Origin: Microbacterium cremeum
GTDB taxonomy: Bacteria; Actinomycetota; Actinomycetes; Actinomycetales; Microbacteriaceae
NCBI RefSeq assembly: GCF_015277855.1
Contig: NZ_CP063812.1
Location: 2,170,001-2,234,000 of the forward strand
Direction: 5' to 3'
DNA: 64,000 nucleotides
The notes below the pieces were generated by a model. It made no database searches. It saw only the letters and a list, made by a program, of their open reading frames with translations, and was not told the DNA's origin. A program made the position numbers and the translations under genes. Below, piece after piece: positions 42,751 to 50,307 of the stretch (positions are counted from its first letter, which is position 1; the number at the start of each line of letters is the position of its first letter).

Positions 42751-44538
42751 TCACCCGAACTTGGGCAGCAGCTCCGGCGCCGTCGTCGAGGGCATGACGC
42801 GGTACGTCTTCAGCACCTGGGTCATGGCCCTCTGGAACGCGGTCGCGTTGGCCGCAGACGATGTTACCTTCGTCGGCTCGTCGAGGGTGACGACGACGAC
42901 GTACTCGGGGTCCTCGACCGGAGCGAACCCGATCATCGTCGTGTAGTAGACGCCGGACTTGTATCCGCCGTTCACGAGGTCCGCCTTCTCACCGGTTCCC
43001 GTCTTGCCGCCGATCCGGTAGCCCGGGATCTCGACGGTGTCGGCGTAGGCGGCCTGGAGGAACACGTTCTCGAGCATCGAGCGCATCTGGGCCGACGTGC
43101 TCTCGCTGACGACACGCTCGGGCTTGCCGAGCTCGGGCGTGACGACCGTGCCATCGGGCTTCGTGCACGACTCGATGATCGACAGCGGCATCATCACGCC
43201 GTCGTTGACGATCGCGCCGTAGGCGCGCGCGAGCTCGGGCATGGTCGTCGTGAGGCCCTGCCCGAACGACGTGTTGTAGGTGGTCTGAGCGCCCCAATCC
43301 TCCACGGGGTGGAGGAGGCCGTTCGCCTCGCCCTGGTAGCCGGATCCGGTGCCCTGCCCGATGCCGAGGCGCGTGAAGTAGTCGTACCGCACCTCCGGGC
43401 TGACCTTCTCGCTGAACTTCGAGATGCCCGCGTTCGACGAGTCCATCAACACGCCGGCGAGCGTGTAGTCGTAGGCGGGGTGCTGGAACGCGTCCCGGAC
43501 GCGCGCGCCGTTCGGGAAGTACTCCTGCCACGACGAGGTGACCGTCGACGTCGGCGTCTGCCCCCCGGCGTCGATGACCGTGGCGGCGGTGAGCGCCTTG
43601 AATGTCGAGCCGGGCTCGAACGTGCCGCGGAAGATCTCACTGGTGCGGTCGTCGGGCTCGGTCGCCTCGATGTCGTTGGGGTCGACCGTGGGGAACTCCG
43701 CGGCCGCGCGCACCTTCCCGGTCTTCACCTCGTAGACGAGGATCGAGCCGTGCTGGGCGGCCATGTTCTGGGTCTGCTCGGCGATCAGCTGCTGCAGGTA
43801 CCAGTTCAGGTCGCGGTTGATCGTCAGCTGCAGCGTGCCGCCGTCGCTCGCGGGGATCTCGGTCTCGGTGCCGGGGATGACGACGCCGTCCTTGCCGCGC
43901 TGGTACGTGCGCTTGCCGTTGGTCGCCGACAGGCAGTCGTCCTGAGACTTCTCGAGACCTTCGAGGGCATCGCCGTCGACGCCGGTGAAGCCGACGAGGT
44001 TGCCGGCGACCGCGCCGTCCGGATACGCCCGGGCCGGATGCTGCGCGCAGGCGATATAGGGCGCTCCGAGGTCGGCGAGGGCGCGGAACTGCTCCGTCGA
44101 GAGGCTCTTCTTCAGGTACGCGAACTGCGAATCGGGGTTCTCGGCGAGAGCCGTCGCCACGATGCCGCGGACTTCTTCGGGCGTCTGCCCGGTGATCTCG
44201 GCGACGTCCTCCGAGACGTCCGCCCACAGCCGGGCGTCCGAGTCCCCCGCCAGCACGTCCGCGTCGATCTGCTTGATGAGCTTCGGCGACACCTGGCAGT
44301 CGTACCGCAGGATGCTGCCCGCGAGCGTCTGGCCGTTCTCGTCGACGATGGCGCCCCGGGCGCCGTACAGCGTCTGCGACCCCGCGAACGCGCGGTCCAG
44401 CGAGTCCTCGATGTGCTCGCCGGCGTTCACCACCTGGATGTCGACCAGCCGGACGATGAATCCTGCGAGCACCGCGAGGACGACGGCGAGTGCCACCACG
44501 GTACGGCGGCGCGGGGTTCGCGTGCTTCGTGTCGTCAT
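42751..44538 (-). CDS. ftsI: septal peptidoglycan transpeptidase FtsI (penicillin-binding protein)
   Basis: Class B PBP that crosslinks septal peptidoglycan, 595 residues. An N-terminal membrane anchor (about 13-33) is followed by a pedestal domain (about 45-200) and the transpeptidase domain. Active-site motifs are visible: the serine in STFK near residue 310, SSN near 365, and KTGTG near 510. It acts with FtsW. It lies downstream of the FtsL-like gene; the next gene is murF, with murE absent. Confidence 0.96.
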   Translation of the reverse strand: MTTRSTRTPRRRTVVALAVVLAVLAGFIVRLVDIQVVNAGEHIEDSLDRAFAGSQTLYGARGAIVDENGQTLAGSILRYDCQVSPKLIKQIDADVLAGDSDARLWADVSEDVAEITGQTPEEVRGIVATALAENPDSQFAYLKKSLSTEQFRALADLGAPYIACAQHPARAYPDGAVAGNLVGFTGVDGDALEGLEKSQDDCLSATNGKRTYQRGKDGVVIPGTETEIPASDGGTLQLTINRDLNWYLQQLIAEQTQNMAAQHGSILVYEVKTGKVRAAAEFPTVDPNDIEATEPDDRTSEIFRGTFEPGSTFKALTAATVIDAGGQTPTSTVTSSWQEYFPNGARVRDAFQHPAYDYTLAGVLMDSSNAGISKFSEKVSPEVRYDYFTRLGIGQGTGSGYQGEANGLLHPVEDWGAQTTYNTSFGQGLTTTMPELARAYGAIVNDGVMMPLSIIESCTKPDGTVVTPELGKPERVVSESTSAQMRSMLENVFLQAAYADTVEIPGYRIGGKTGTGEKADLVNGGYKSGVYYTTMIGFAPVEDPEYVVVVTLDEPTKVTSSAANATAFQRAMTQVLKTYRVMPSTTAPELLPKFG

Positions 44539-44599
44539 GTCCGTCTCGGTGTCGTCTCGCTGTCTTGTCTGCAGGGGCGTCCGCGGCGCGGCGTCATGA

Positions 44600-45208
44600 T
44601 CAGTGTGTGCTCGGGATGGGCAGTCCGTCGGTCAGGGGCGGCGGAGTGTTGACGACACCGCCGTCGACCGGTGTCTCGACGACCTCGGCCGGAAGTCCCC
44701 CGATCGTGGCGCCTTCCACGGTCACCAGCGGCGTGTTCGCGATGAGGGCGTTCGGCACCGACCCGCGCCCGATGGCGTCGATCGACGACGACCCCAGCGC
44801 GACCTCCGACGCGCCCAGGATCGCGCCGTCGCTGAGCCGCAGATAGCTCGGCGACTCGTCGACGACCATGCCGAGCGCGGCGGCGTTCGCCGCCAGGTAC
44901 TGCGGAGAGCTGAGCCCGGCGACCTCGTCGTACAGGATCTGCTTCTGGTACGTCAGCTCGCTCTGCTTCGCGGTCAGGGCCGAGAGCTCGTACGAGCCCT
45001 GCGTCGTCATGATCGACAGGGCCATCTGGGCGCCTGCGATGAGGAAGGCGCCGAGCACGGCGATGATCCCGTACAGCAGCTTCGGCCGGCGGCGCGGCGC
45101 AGGAGCGTCGACGACGCGCAGGCGCCGGTGCGGGGCATCCGTCCGTTCCGGAGCGGCCGTGCCGGTGACGCGGGGGGCGGTCGGGAGCGCGTGGGCGATC
45201 GTGCTCAT
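44600..45208 (-). CDS. ftsL: FtsL-like divisome protein
   Basis: 202 residues with one membrane helix (about 48-70, [19 protein letters not shown]), a following coiled-coil stretch ([25 protein letters not shown]) and a variable extracytoplasmic tail. This matches the short bitopic proteins coded between rsmH and ftsI in actinobacteria, which act as FtsL. The identification rests on topology and position; sequence conservation is always low in this family. The ATG overlaps the rsmH stop (ATGA). Confidence 0.8.
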   Translation of the reverse strand: MSTIAHALPTAPRVTGTAAPERTDAPHRRLRVVDAPAPRRRPKLLYGIIAVLGAFLIAGAQMALSIMTTQGSYELSALTAKQSELTYQKQILYDEVAGLSSPQYLAANAAALGMVVDESPSYLRLSDGAILGASEVALGSSSIDAIGRGSVPNALIANTPLVTVEGATIGGLPAEVVETPVDGGVVNTPPPLTDGLPIPSTH

Positions 45209-46158
45209 GCGTCCTCCCTCATCCGTTCGGCAGCGCGCAGACGCACCGGCGTCGCGCGCGGGTTGACCGCGCGCTCCTCGTCACCGGCGAGCTCGGCGCC
45301 CTTCACGAGCAGCCGGAAGCGCGGCGCGTGCTCGGGCAGCTCGACCGGCAGACCCCGGGGCGCCGTCGAGGCCGAGGCCTCGGCCAGTGCGCGCTTGACG
45401 AGGCGGTCTTCGAGGGACTGGTACGACAGCACGACGAGGCGCCCGCCGACGGGCAGGATGCCGAGCGCGGCGGGCACCGCGCGCTCGAGCACCGAGAGCT
45501 CGCGGTTGACCTCGATGCGAAGCGCCTGGAACACCCGCTTGGCCGGGTGCCCGGTGCGCTGCGCCGCGTACGGCGTGGCCGCGGAGAGGATTTCGACCAG
45601 CTGCCCGGAGCGCTCGATGGGAGCCTGTGCGCGCGCCGCGATGATGGCTCGCGCATAGCGTCCGGCGAGCTTCTCTTCGCCGTAGCGCTCGAAGATGCGC
45701 CGGAGATCGCCTTCGCCGTAGCTCGCGAGGATGTCGGCGGCAGTGGTCCCGCCGGTCTGGTCCATGCGCATGTCGAGCGGCGCGTCCTGCGCGTACGCGA
45801 AACCGCGCTCGGCCAAGTCGAGCTGGAGGGACGAGACGCCCAGGTCGAAGAGGATGCCGTCGGCGCGCTCGAATCCGGCCGAGGCCACGGCTTCGGCGAT
45901 GCCGTCGTACACCGTGTGCACGAGCGTGACGCGGTCGGCGAACGGCGCGAGCCGCTCGCCGGCGATCCGCAGCGCGTCGGTGTCGCGGTCGAGCCCGATC
46001 AGGTGCAGGCGCGGGAAGCGCTCGAGGAACGCCTCGGAGTGCCCGGCCATGCCGAGCGTGGCATCGACGAAGACGGCGCCGTCGCGATCGAGCGCGGGGG
46101 TCAGCAGCTCGATGCAGCGCTCGAGGAGTACCGGGGTGTGGATGTCGCGCAGGTTCAT
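45205..46158 (-). CDS. rsmH: 16S rRNA (cytosine-1402 N4) methyltransferase RsmH
   Basis: SAM-dependent methyltransferase (formerly MraW), 317 residues. The SAM site is [37 protein letters not shown] and the C-terminal [11 protein letters not shown] are also present. A housekeeping rRNA modifier conserved as the second gene of dcw clusters. The 122-base spacer upstream separates it from mraZ and shows no clear promoter; transcription probably comes from the mraZ promoter. Confidence 0.96.
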   Translation of the reverse strand: MNLRDIHTPVLLERCIELLTPALDRDGAVFVDATLGMAGHSEAFLERFPRLHLIGLDRDTDALRIAGERLAPFADRVTLVHTVYDGIAEAVASAGFERADGILFDLGVSSLQLDLAERGFAYAQDAPLDMRMDQTGGTTAADILASYGEGDLRRIFERYGEEKLAGRYARAIIAARAQAPIERSGQLVEILSAATPYAAQRTGHPAKRVFQALRIEVNRELSVLERAVPAALGILPVGGRLVVLSYQSLEDRLVKRALAEASASTAPRGLPVELPEHAPRFRLLVKGAELAGDEERAVNPRATPVRLRAAERMREDA

Positions 46159-46281
46159 GATGTCGGAGCCTCTGCGGCTGTCGTTCCCTCGGTCCTGATC
46201 CCCATCCGCTCTGACCTGGCACCGGGGAAGTGGCGTCAGGGCGTGAGCGGCTGGGAGTCGGGGCCGAGGGGCGGCAGCGCC

Positions 46282-46713
46282 TCAGAACAGGCCCGGGATC
46301 ACCTCCTGCTCCAGCTCGGCGTATGTCTCTTCGTTGGCCGCGGCGTAGGTGTTCCACGTCTCGGCGTTCCAGATCTCGGCGTGGGCGCCCACGCCGGTGA
46401 CGACGAGGTCGCGATCCAGGCCGGCGTATGCGCGCAGCGGAGGGGGGATCGTGATGCGGTTCTGGCTGTCGGGCTTCTCGGCGCTCGCGCCCGAGAGGAA
46501 CATGCGCAGGAAGTCGCGGGCCTGCTTGTTGGCCAGCGGCGCCTCGCGGATGCGCTCGTGCACCCGCTCGAACTCCTGCGTGCTGAACACGTAGAGGCAG
46601 CGATCCTGTCCCCGGGTCACGACGACGCCCCCACCCAGGTCGTCGCGGAATTTCGCGGGGAGGATGACGCGACCTTTGTCGTCGAGCTTGGGAGTGTGCG
46701 TGCCCAAAAGCAT
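46282..46713 (-). CDS. mraZ: transcriptional regulator MraZ
   Basis: Ring-forming AbrB-like DNA-binding protein that represses or tunes the dcw operon, 143 residues. Two tandem MraZ repeats are visible, each with a DxxGR motif or its variant: [17 protein letters not shown] (about 10-26) and [15 protein letters not shown] (about 81-95). I start at ATG 46713, which gives the standard [11 protein letters not shown] beginning; the longer frame has no support. GGGGGAG stands about 10 bases upstream. Its probable operator is at 46756-46790. Confidence 0.96.
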   Translation of the reverse strand: MLLGTHTPKLDDKGRVILPAKFRDDLGGGVVVTRGQDRCLYVFSTQEFERVHERIREAPLANKQARDFLRMFLSGASAEKPDSQNRITIPPPLRAYAGLDRDLVVTGVGAHAEIWNAETWNTYAAANEETYAELEQEVIPGLF

Positions 46714-46755
46714 CGGTACATCACTCCCCCTTCGTCCGGCCCCCCGGGATGTTCG

Positions 46756-46790
46756 CCACTTTACTCCACTCTCCTCCACTTTGCTACCAC
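46756..46790 (-). promoter_or_regulatory. MraZ operator (four GTGG repeats)
   Basis: On the minus strand GTGG occurs four times at 10- to 11-base spacing, three times as A(A/G)AGTGG. The plus-strand CCAC positions are 46756, 46766, 46776 and 46787. MraZ binds direct repeats of TGGG- or AAAGTG-type boxes one helical turn apart, which this array matches. It lies 43-77 bases before the mraZ ATG, and a TAAAGT in it could serve as the -10. Confidence 0.75.
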
Positions 46791-46862
46791 CATGCCGTCG
46801 GCTCTCTCCCCCAGGCCCCTCGGCATGCCCGCGCGCGCTTGGCGACGGGCGTTCGCAGGCAC

Positions 46863-46893
46863 AAAAAAAGCACCGACCCGAAGGTCGGTGCTC
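46863..46893 (-). terminator. intrinsic terminator after the DUF3040 gene
   Basis: On the minus strand a 10-bp perfect stem (AGCACCGACC with its complement) closed by TTCG is followed by seven T residues. A textbook Rho-independent terminator, 27 bases past the DUF3040 stop and upstream of the mraZ promoter. Confidence 0.92.
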
Positions 46894-46919
46894 AGTGAGG
46901 GGTCAGGCGGCGGTCGCGC

Positions 46920-47288
46920 TCAGCGCTCGCCCTGCCGCTTGTCCCAGCGGTCGTTCATGCGGTCCATGAACGAGGAGTTGCTCGCGGTCGCTTTCGGAGG
47001 CGGGTCGGAATCGACTCGGACGCGCCCGGGGCCGCGGCCGGGCGTGACGGCGAGGAGGACGCCGCCCAGCATGACGACGAATCCGATCACACCCACGACG
47101 ATCAGCTGCTGCGAGACACCGACGATGAGACCGCCGAGGCCCACGAGCACGAGGATCGTGCCATAGACGATGTTGCGATAGCTCAGAGCGCGGCCGTCGC
47201 GGGGCGCGCTGACGACATCGGCGTCGTTGCGCATGAGATGGCGTTCCATCTCGTCCAGCAGGCGCTGCTCCTGTTCGGAGAGTGGCAT
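46920..47288 (-). CDS. DUF3040 membrane protein
   Basis: Actinobacteria-specific DUF3040 family, 122 residues, function unknown. The conserved N-terminal block PLSEQEQRLLDEMERHLM is diagnostic. It is followed by two membrane helices (about 38-60 and 63-82) and a hydrophilic tail. Family members are found beside mraZ in mycobacteria and corynebacteria too, so the position is conserved, which hints at a link to envelope growth. ATG with GGGGGA 4 bases upstream. Confidence 0.9.
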   Translation of the reverse strand: MPLSEQEQRLLDEMERHLMRNDADVVSAPRDGRALSYRNIVYGTILVLVGLGGLIVGVSQQLIVVGVIGFVVMLGGVLLAVTPGRGPGRVRVDSDPPPKATASNSSFMDRMNDRWDKRQGER

Positions 47289-47358
47289 GCATCCCCCTTT
47301 GTACTTCCGTCGGCCGTGTACGAGGCCGTGATCAAAGTCTACGCGTGCCGTAGATCAC

Positions 47359-47364
47359 TAGGCT
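47359..47364 (+). promoter_or_regulatory. -10 box of the polyprenyl synthase gene
   Basis: TAGGCT, with a 6-base gap to the GTG at 47371. Leaderless-type promoter, divergent from the DUF3040 gene. Confidence 0.5.
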
Positions 47365-47370
47365 AGGCCC

Positions 47371-48465
47371 GTGTCCGCCTCCGCAGAGTCGATCGAAGCC
47401 ATTTCCCAGCGAGTGGACATGTTCATCTCGGCGCAGCGCACCAGCGTGACGGACGCCGGAGCCGAGGCGGCCCGCTTCATCGAGGCCGCCGCTGCGGCGA
47501 CCGCCGGGGGCAAACGGCTTCGCGGCCGGTTCTGCGTCGCCGGGTGGAGGGCTGTGGAGGAGGCATCCGGTCCCGCCGGCCCGCCGGTCGAGGCCGTGGT
47601 GACCGCGGCGGCCGCTCTCGAGGTCTTCCATGCCGCAGCCCTCGTCCACGACGATCTCATCGACAACTCCGACACGCGACGCGGCCGTCCGGCGGCGCAC
47701 CGCTCGCTCGAAGCGGAGCATCGCGCGGCCGGCTGGCTCGGCGATCCGGCCGCCTTCGGCCGGTCGAGCGCGATCCTCCTGGGCGACCTGCTGGTCGCGT
47801 GGAGCGACGACCTGCTCGAACAGGGGCTGGCCGCACTGGATCCCGCACGCGCGGCCGCGGCGCGTGCGCACTACGGCGCGATGCGCCGCGAAGTCACCCT
47901 CGGACAGTTCCTCGACATCGCCGAGGAGTCCGCCTATGCGACCCAGCCCGACGACCGGCACGCCGAACGCGCCCTGCGCGTGGCGTCGTACAAGTCGGCG
48001 CGCTACAGCATCCAGCAGCCGCTGACCATCGGGGCGGCGGTGGCGGGGGCGGATGCCGCGCAGTCGGAGGCGCTCGAAGGTTTCGGACACCCGCTCGGCA
48101 TGGCCTTCCAGCTGCGCGACGACGTGCTGGGGGTCTTCGGCGACGAGCGCGAGACCGGCAAGCCCGCGGGCGGCGACCTCCGCGAGGGCAAGCGCACGGT
48201 GCTCATCGCGTTCACGCGCGAGGCGTTGCCCGCCTCCGCGCGCCGCATCGTCGACGAACTGCTGGGCGACCCGTCGCTCGACGACGAGCAGATCGCGTCG
48301 CTGCAGCGGACGATCGCCGACTCGGGCGCCCTCGACCGCGTCGAGGAGTTGATCGCCGGCTATGTGCGCAAGGCCGACCGGGCTCTCTCGGGCGCGCGTC
48401 TCGGCCACGCCGCGGTCAGCGAGCTGCGCGACCTCGCGCGCGCGGCCACGGTTCGCACCACCTGA
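47371..48465 (+). CDS. trans-polyprenyl diphosphate synthase (IdsA/GrcC-like)
   Basis: Chain-elongating prenyltransferase that builds geranylgeranyl or longer diphosphates from IPP, 364 residues, all alpha. The first aspartate-rich motif is VHDDLIDNSD (about 91-100) with a following RRGRP. The second is FQLRDDVLGVFGDERETGKP, where the usual DDxxD reads DDVLG. It feeds menaquinone or carotenoid side chains (inference). The orthologous position beside an Rv2175c-like gene and a PknL-like kinase matches mycobacterial idsA2. Start GTG 47371 is supported by the -10 box 6 bases upstream. Confidence 0.9.
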   Translation: MSASAESIEAISQRVDMFISAQRTSVTDAGAEAARFIEAAAAATAGGKRLRGRFCVAGWRAVEEASGPAGPPVEAVVTAAAALEVFHAAALVHDDLIDNSDTRRGRPAAHRSLEAEHRAAGWLGDPAAFGRSSAILLGDLLVAWSDDLLEQGLAALDPARAAAARAHYGAMRREVTLGQFLDIAEESAYATQPDDRHAERALRVASYKSARYSIQQPLTIGAAVAGADAAQSEALEGFGHPLGMAFQLRDDVLGVFGDERETGKPAGGDLREGKRTVLIAFTREALPASARRIVDELLGDPSLDDEQIASLQRTIADSGALDRVEELIAGYVRKADRALSGARLGHAAVSELRDLARAATVRTT

Positions 48466-48468
48466 CGC

Positions 48469-48487
48469 CGGCGCCGTCGCGGCGCCG
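48469..48487. terminator. small hairpin between convergent genes
   Basis: Inverted repeat CGGCGCC-GTCGC-GGCGCCG (7-bp stem, 5-base loop) in the 27-base gap between the convergent polyprenyl synthase and Rv2175c-like genes. It could end both transcripts. No T-tract. Confidence 0.4.
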
Positions 48488-48492
48488 CCTGT

Positions 48493-48843
48493 TCAGGCCA
48501 GCGTGCGCGCGACGCGACGGACTTCGCTCTTGCGGCCGGCTCGCAGCGCCTCGATCGGCGCGACCCCGATGGTGTCTTCGGGCGCGAGCAGCCAGTCGAT
48601 CGTCTCGTCGTCGGTGAAGCCGGCGTCGTGCAGCGCGAAGACGGTGCCGCGCAACGACGAGAGCGGCTCGCCGTCGACGATGAAGACGGCGGGAACCTTG
48701 AGTGTGCCGTCCCGCCGCGAGCCGACGAGGTGCAGGTCGTCGAGGAGTCGGCGGACGCGTCCCAGCGGCTCGCCCAGCACCTCCACGAGCTCGGGCAGGG
48801 TGAGCCATTCGGTCTCGATGAGCGAGGCGTCGTCAGTGGTCAC
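48493..48843 (-). CDS. Rv2175c-like DNA-binding protein
   Basis: 116-residue winged-helix-like protein of the Rv2175c family. In Mycobacterium tuberculosis Rv2175c is a DNA-binding substrate of the kinase PknL. Visible blocks are EWLTLPELVEVLGEPLGRVRRLLDD, KVPAVFIVDGEPL and the C-terminal VAPIEALRAGRKSEVRRVARTLA (given as landmarks, not in full). I start at GTG 48843, matching the family N-terminus VTTDDASLIETEWL; the longer frame runs through noncoding DNA. A PknL-like kinase lies 1.5 kb away, so the kinase-substrate pairing appears conserved. Confidence 0.85.
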   Translation of the reverse strand: MTTDDASLIETEWLTLPELVEVLGEPLGRVRRLLDDLHLVGSRRDGTLKVPAVFIVDGEPLSSLRGTVFALHDAGFTDDETIDWLLAPEDTIGVAPIEALRAGRKSEVRRVARTLA

Positions 48844-48914
48844 GACAGCAACTATTCCAGATCCACCCCGGACCGCGAGCCGCCGCCTGTCGGGGTTCGC
48901 CGGGATCCCGTTGT

Positions 48915-48979
48915 TCACTTCTGTCACTTCTGCACCGGGACATACCACCCGTTGACACCATTTCACTTCCGTGACACGG
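48915..48979 (+). promoter_or_regulatory. promoter region with TCACTTC repeats upstream of the LysM gene
   Basis: TCACTTC occurs three times (48915, 48924 and 48963), and an 11-base perfect palindrome CCGTG-A-CACGG follows at 48969-48979. TTGACA at 48952-48957 is a good -35; 17 bases on, CACGGT is only a weak -10. The arrangement suggests a regulator-controlled promoter. I cannot name the regulator. Confidence 0.4.
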
Positions 48980-49007
48980 TTTTGGAGTCGACTGAGGGGG
49001 GAAACTC

Positions 49008-50225
49008 GTGCGACCAGTCCGCCACACCCATCGCGGGGCCCGGCCCCGCACCGCCCTGTCCGGGGTTCCGGTCGCCGTCGTCGGGTCGATCGCCCTCACG
49101 CTCTCGGCGACCCCGGCACACGCCGATCAGACCGACGCGTCCACGCGCGACACCGCGTCGCCCGCACTGCGCACGGCGAAGGCCGCGGCATCCGTCCCCG
49201 TCGCGTCGCAGACCGCCGCCGCACTCGCGGCGCGCCGAGGCCAGTCATCGGTACCGGCCACCCACACCGTGCAGCCGGGAGACACCGTGAGCGGGATCGC
49301 GAGCCGCTACGGCCTGAGCACCGCCGACGTGCTGGCGCTCAACGGGCTCGGCTGGCGCTCGGTGATCTATCCGGGCCAGGTGCTCGCCCTCACCGGCACC
49401 GCGGCCGCCGCGGCGCCGGGCCCTGCACCCGCGACGGCCCCCGCGGCCGGCGCGTACACCGTGCAGCGCGGCGACACCGTCAGCTCGATCGCCCAGCGCC
49501 ACGGCCTCTCGACCGACGCGGTGCTCGCGGCGAACGGCCTCGGCTGGTCGTCCATCATCTACCCCGGGCAGACCATCGCGATCCCGGGTGCCGCAGCGCC
49601 CGCCGCCGCCGCTCCCGCGCCCGCGCCCGCGCCGAGCGCCGGCGCCAGCTACACCGTCGTCGCGGGCGACACGATCAGCGGCATCGCCCAGCGCCACGGC
49701 GTCTCGACCGACGCCGTGCTCGCCGCCAACGGGCTGAGCCGGTCATCGATCATCTACCCCGGGCAGACCATCGCGATCCCGCTCGCCGCGGTGCCGGCAT
49801 CCGCTCCCACCGTTCCCGGACTCGATGCCGAGCAGGTCGCCAACGCGCAGCTGATCGTGCAGATCGGGCGGGAGCTCGGCGTTCCCGACCGCGGGATCGC
49901 GATCGCACTCGGCACCGCGATGCAGGAGTCGTGGATCCGCAACCTCGACTGGGGCGACCGCGACTCGCTCGGCCTCTTCCAGCAGCGCCCGAGCACCGGC
50001 TGGGGCACGGAGGCGGAGGTCCGCGACGCCGCCCGGTCCATCCGGGCGTTCTACGGCGGAGCGTCCGATCCGAACGGGGAGCGCACCCGCGGTCTGCTCG
50101 ACATCCCGGGATGGCAGTCGATGTCGTTCGCGGATGCCGCGCAGGCCGTGCAGATCTCGGCGTACCCGGAGCGCTACGCGCAGTGGGAGGCTCCCGCCCA
50201 CGCGTGGCTCGCGGCGCTCGGCTGA
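49008..50225 (+). CDS. secreted LysM protein with lytic-transglycosylase-like domain
   Basis: 405 residues. A signal peptide (about 1-42, cut near AHADQ) is followed by three LysM domains (about 84-128, 148-191 and 216-259). Each begins TVQPGDTVSGIA, TVQRGDTVSSIA or TVVAGDTISGIA and is separated by alanine/proline linkers. The C-terminal domain (about 270-405) has a lysozyme-like look, with a candidate catalytic glutamate in TAMQESWIRNLDWGDRDSLGLFQQRP (landmarks MQES and GLFQQRP). It probably binds and cleaves peptidoglycan outside the cell. The GTG has GAGGGGGG 7 bases upstream. It is followed by the PASTA kinase gene, a plausible partner that senses wall fragments. Confidence 0.88.
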   Translation: MRPVRHTHRGARPRTALSGVPVAVVGSIALTLSATPAHADQTDASTRDTASPALRTAKAAASVPVASQTAAALAARRGQSSVPATHTVQPGDTVSGIASRYGLSTADVLALNGLGWRSVIYPGQVLALTGTAAAAAPGPAPATAPAAGAYTVQRGDTVSSIAQRHGLSTDAVLAANGLGWSSIIYPGQTIAIPGAAAPAAAAPAPAPAPSAGASYTVVAGDTISGIAQRHGVSTDAVLAANGLSRSSIIYPGQTIAIPLAAVPASAPTVPGLDAEQVANAQLIVQIGRELGVPDRGIAIALGTAMQESWIRNLDWGDRDSLGLFQQRPSTGWGTEAEVRDAARSIRAFYGGASDPNGERTRGLLDIPGWQSMSFADAAQAVQISAYPERYAQWEAPAHAWLAALG

Positions 50226-50295
50226 CGCGGGTCACCGCCCGGTAACGGAACGGTCGCAGGGTGAGCCGCTCCGCGGGCTCGCAGGTGCACGTCCG

Positions 50296-50301
50296 TAGAC
50301 T
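50296..50301 (+). promoter_or_regulatory. -10 box of the PknL-like kinase gene
   Basis: TAGACT, with a 6-base gap to the GTG at 50308. Leaderless-type promoter, so the kinase need not depend on LysM-gene transcription. Confidence 0.55.
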
Positions 50302-50307
50302 CTGAGC

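Noticed and set aside
49260..49800. Direct repeats of about 200 bases within the LysM gene
   Set aside because: They are the three LysM domains and their Ala/Pro linkers, an ordinary protein repeat and not a mobile or CRISPR-like array.
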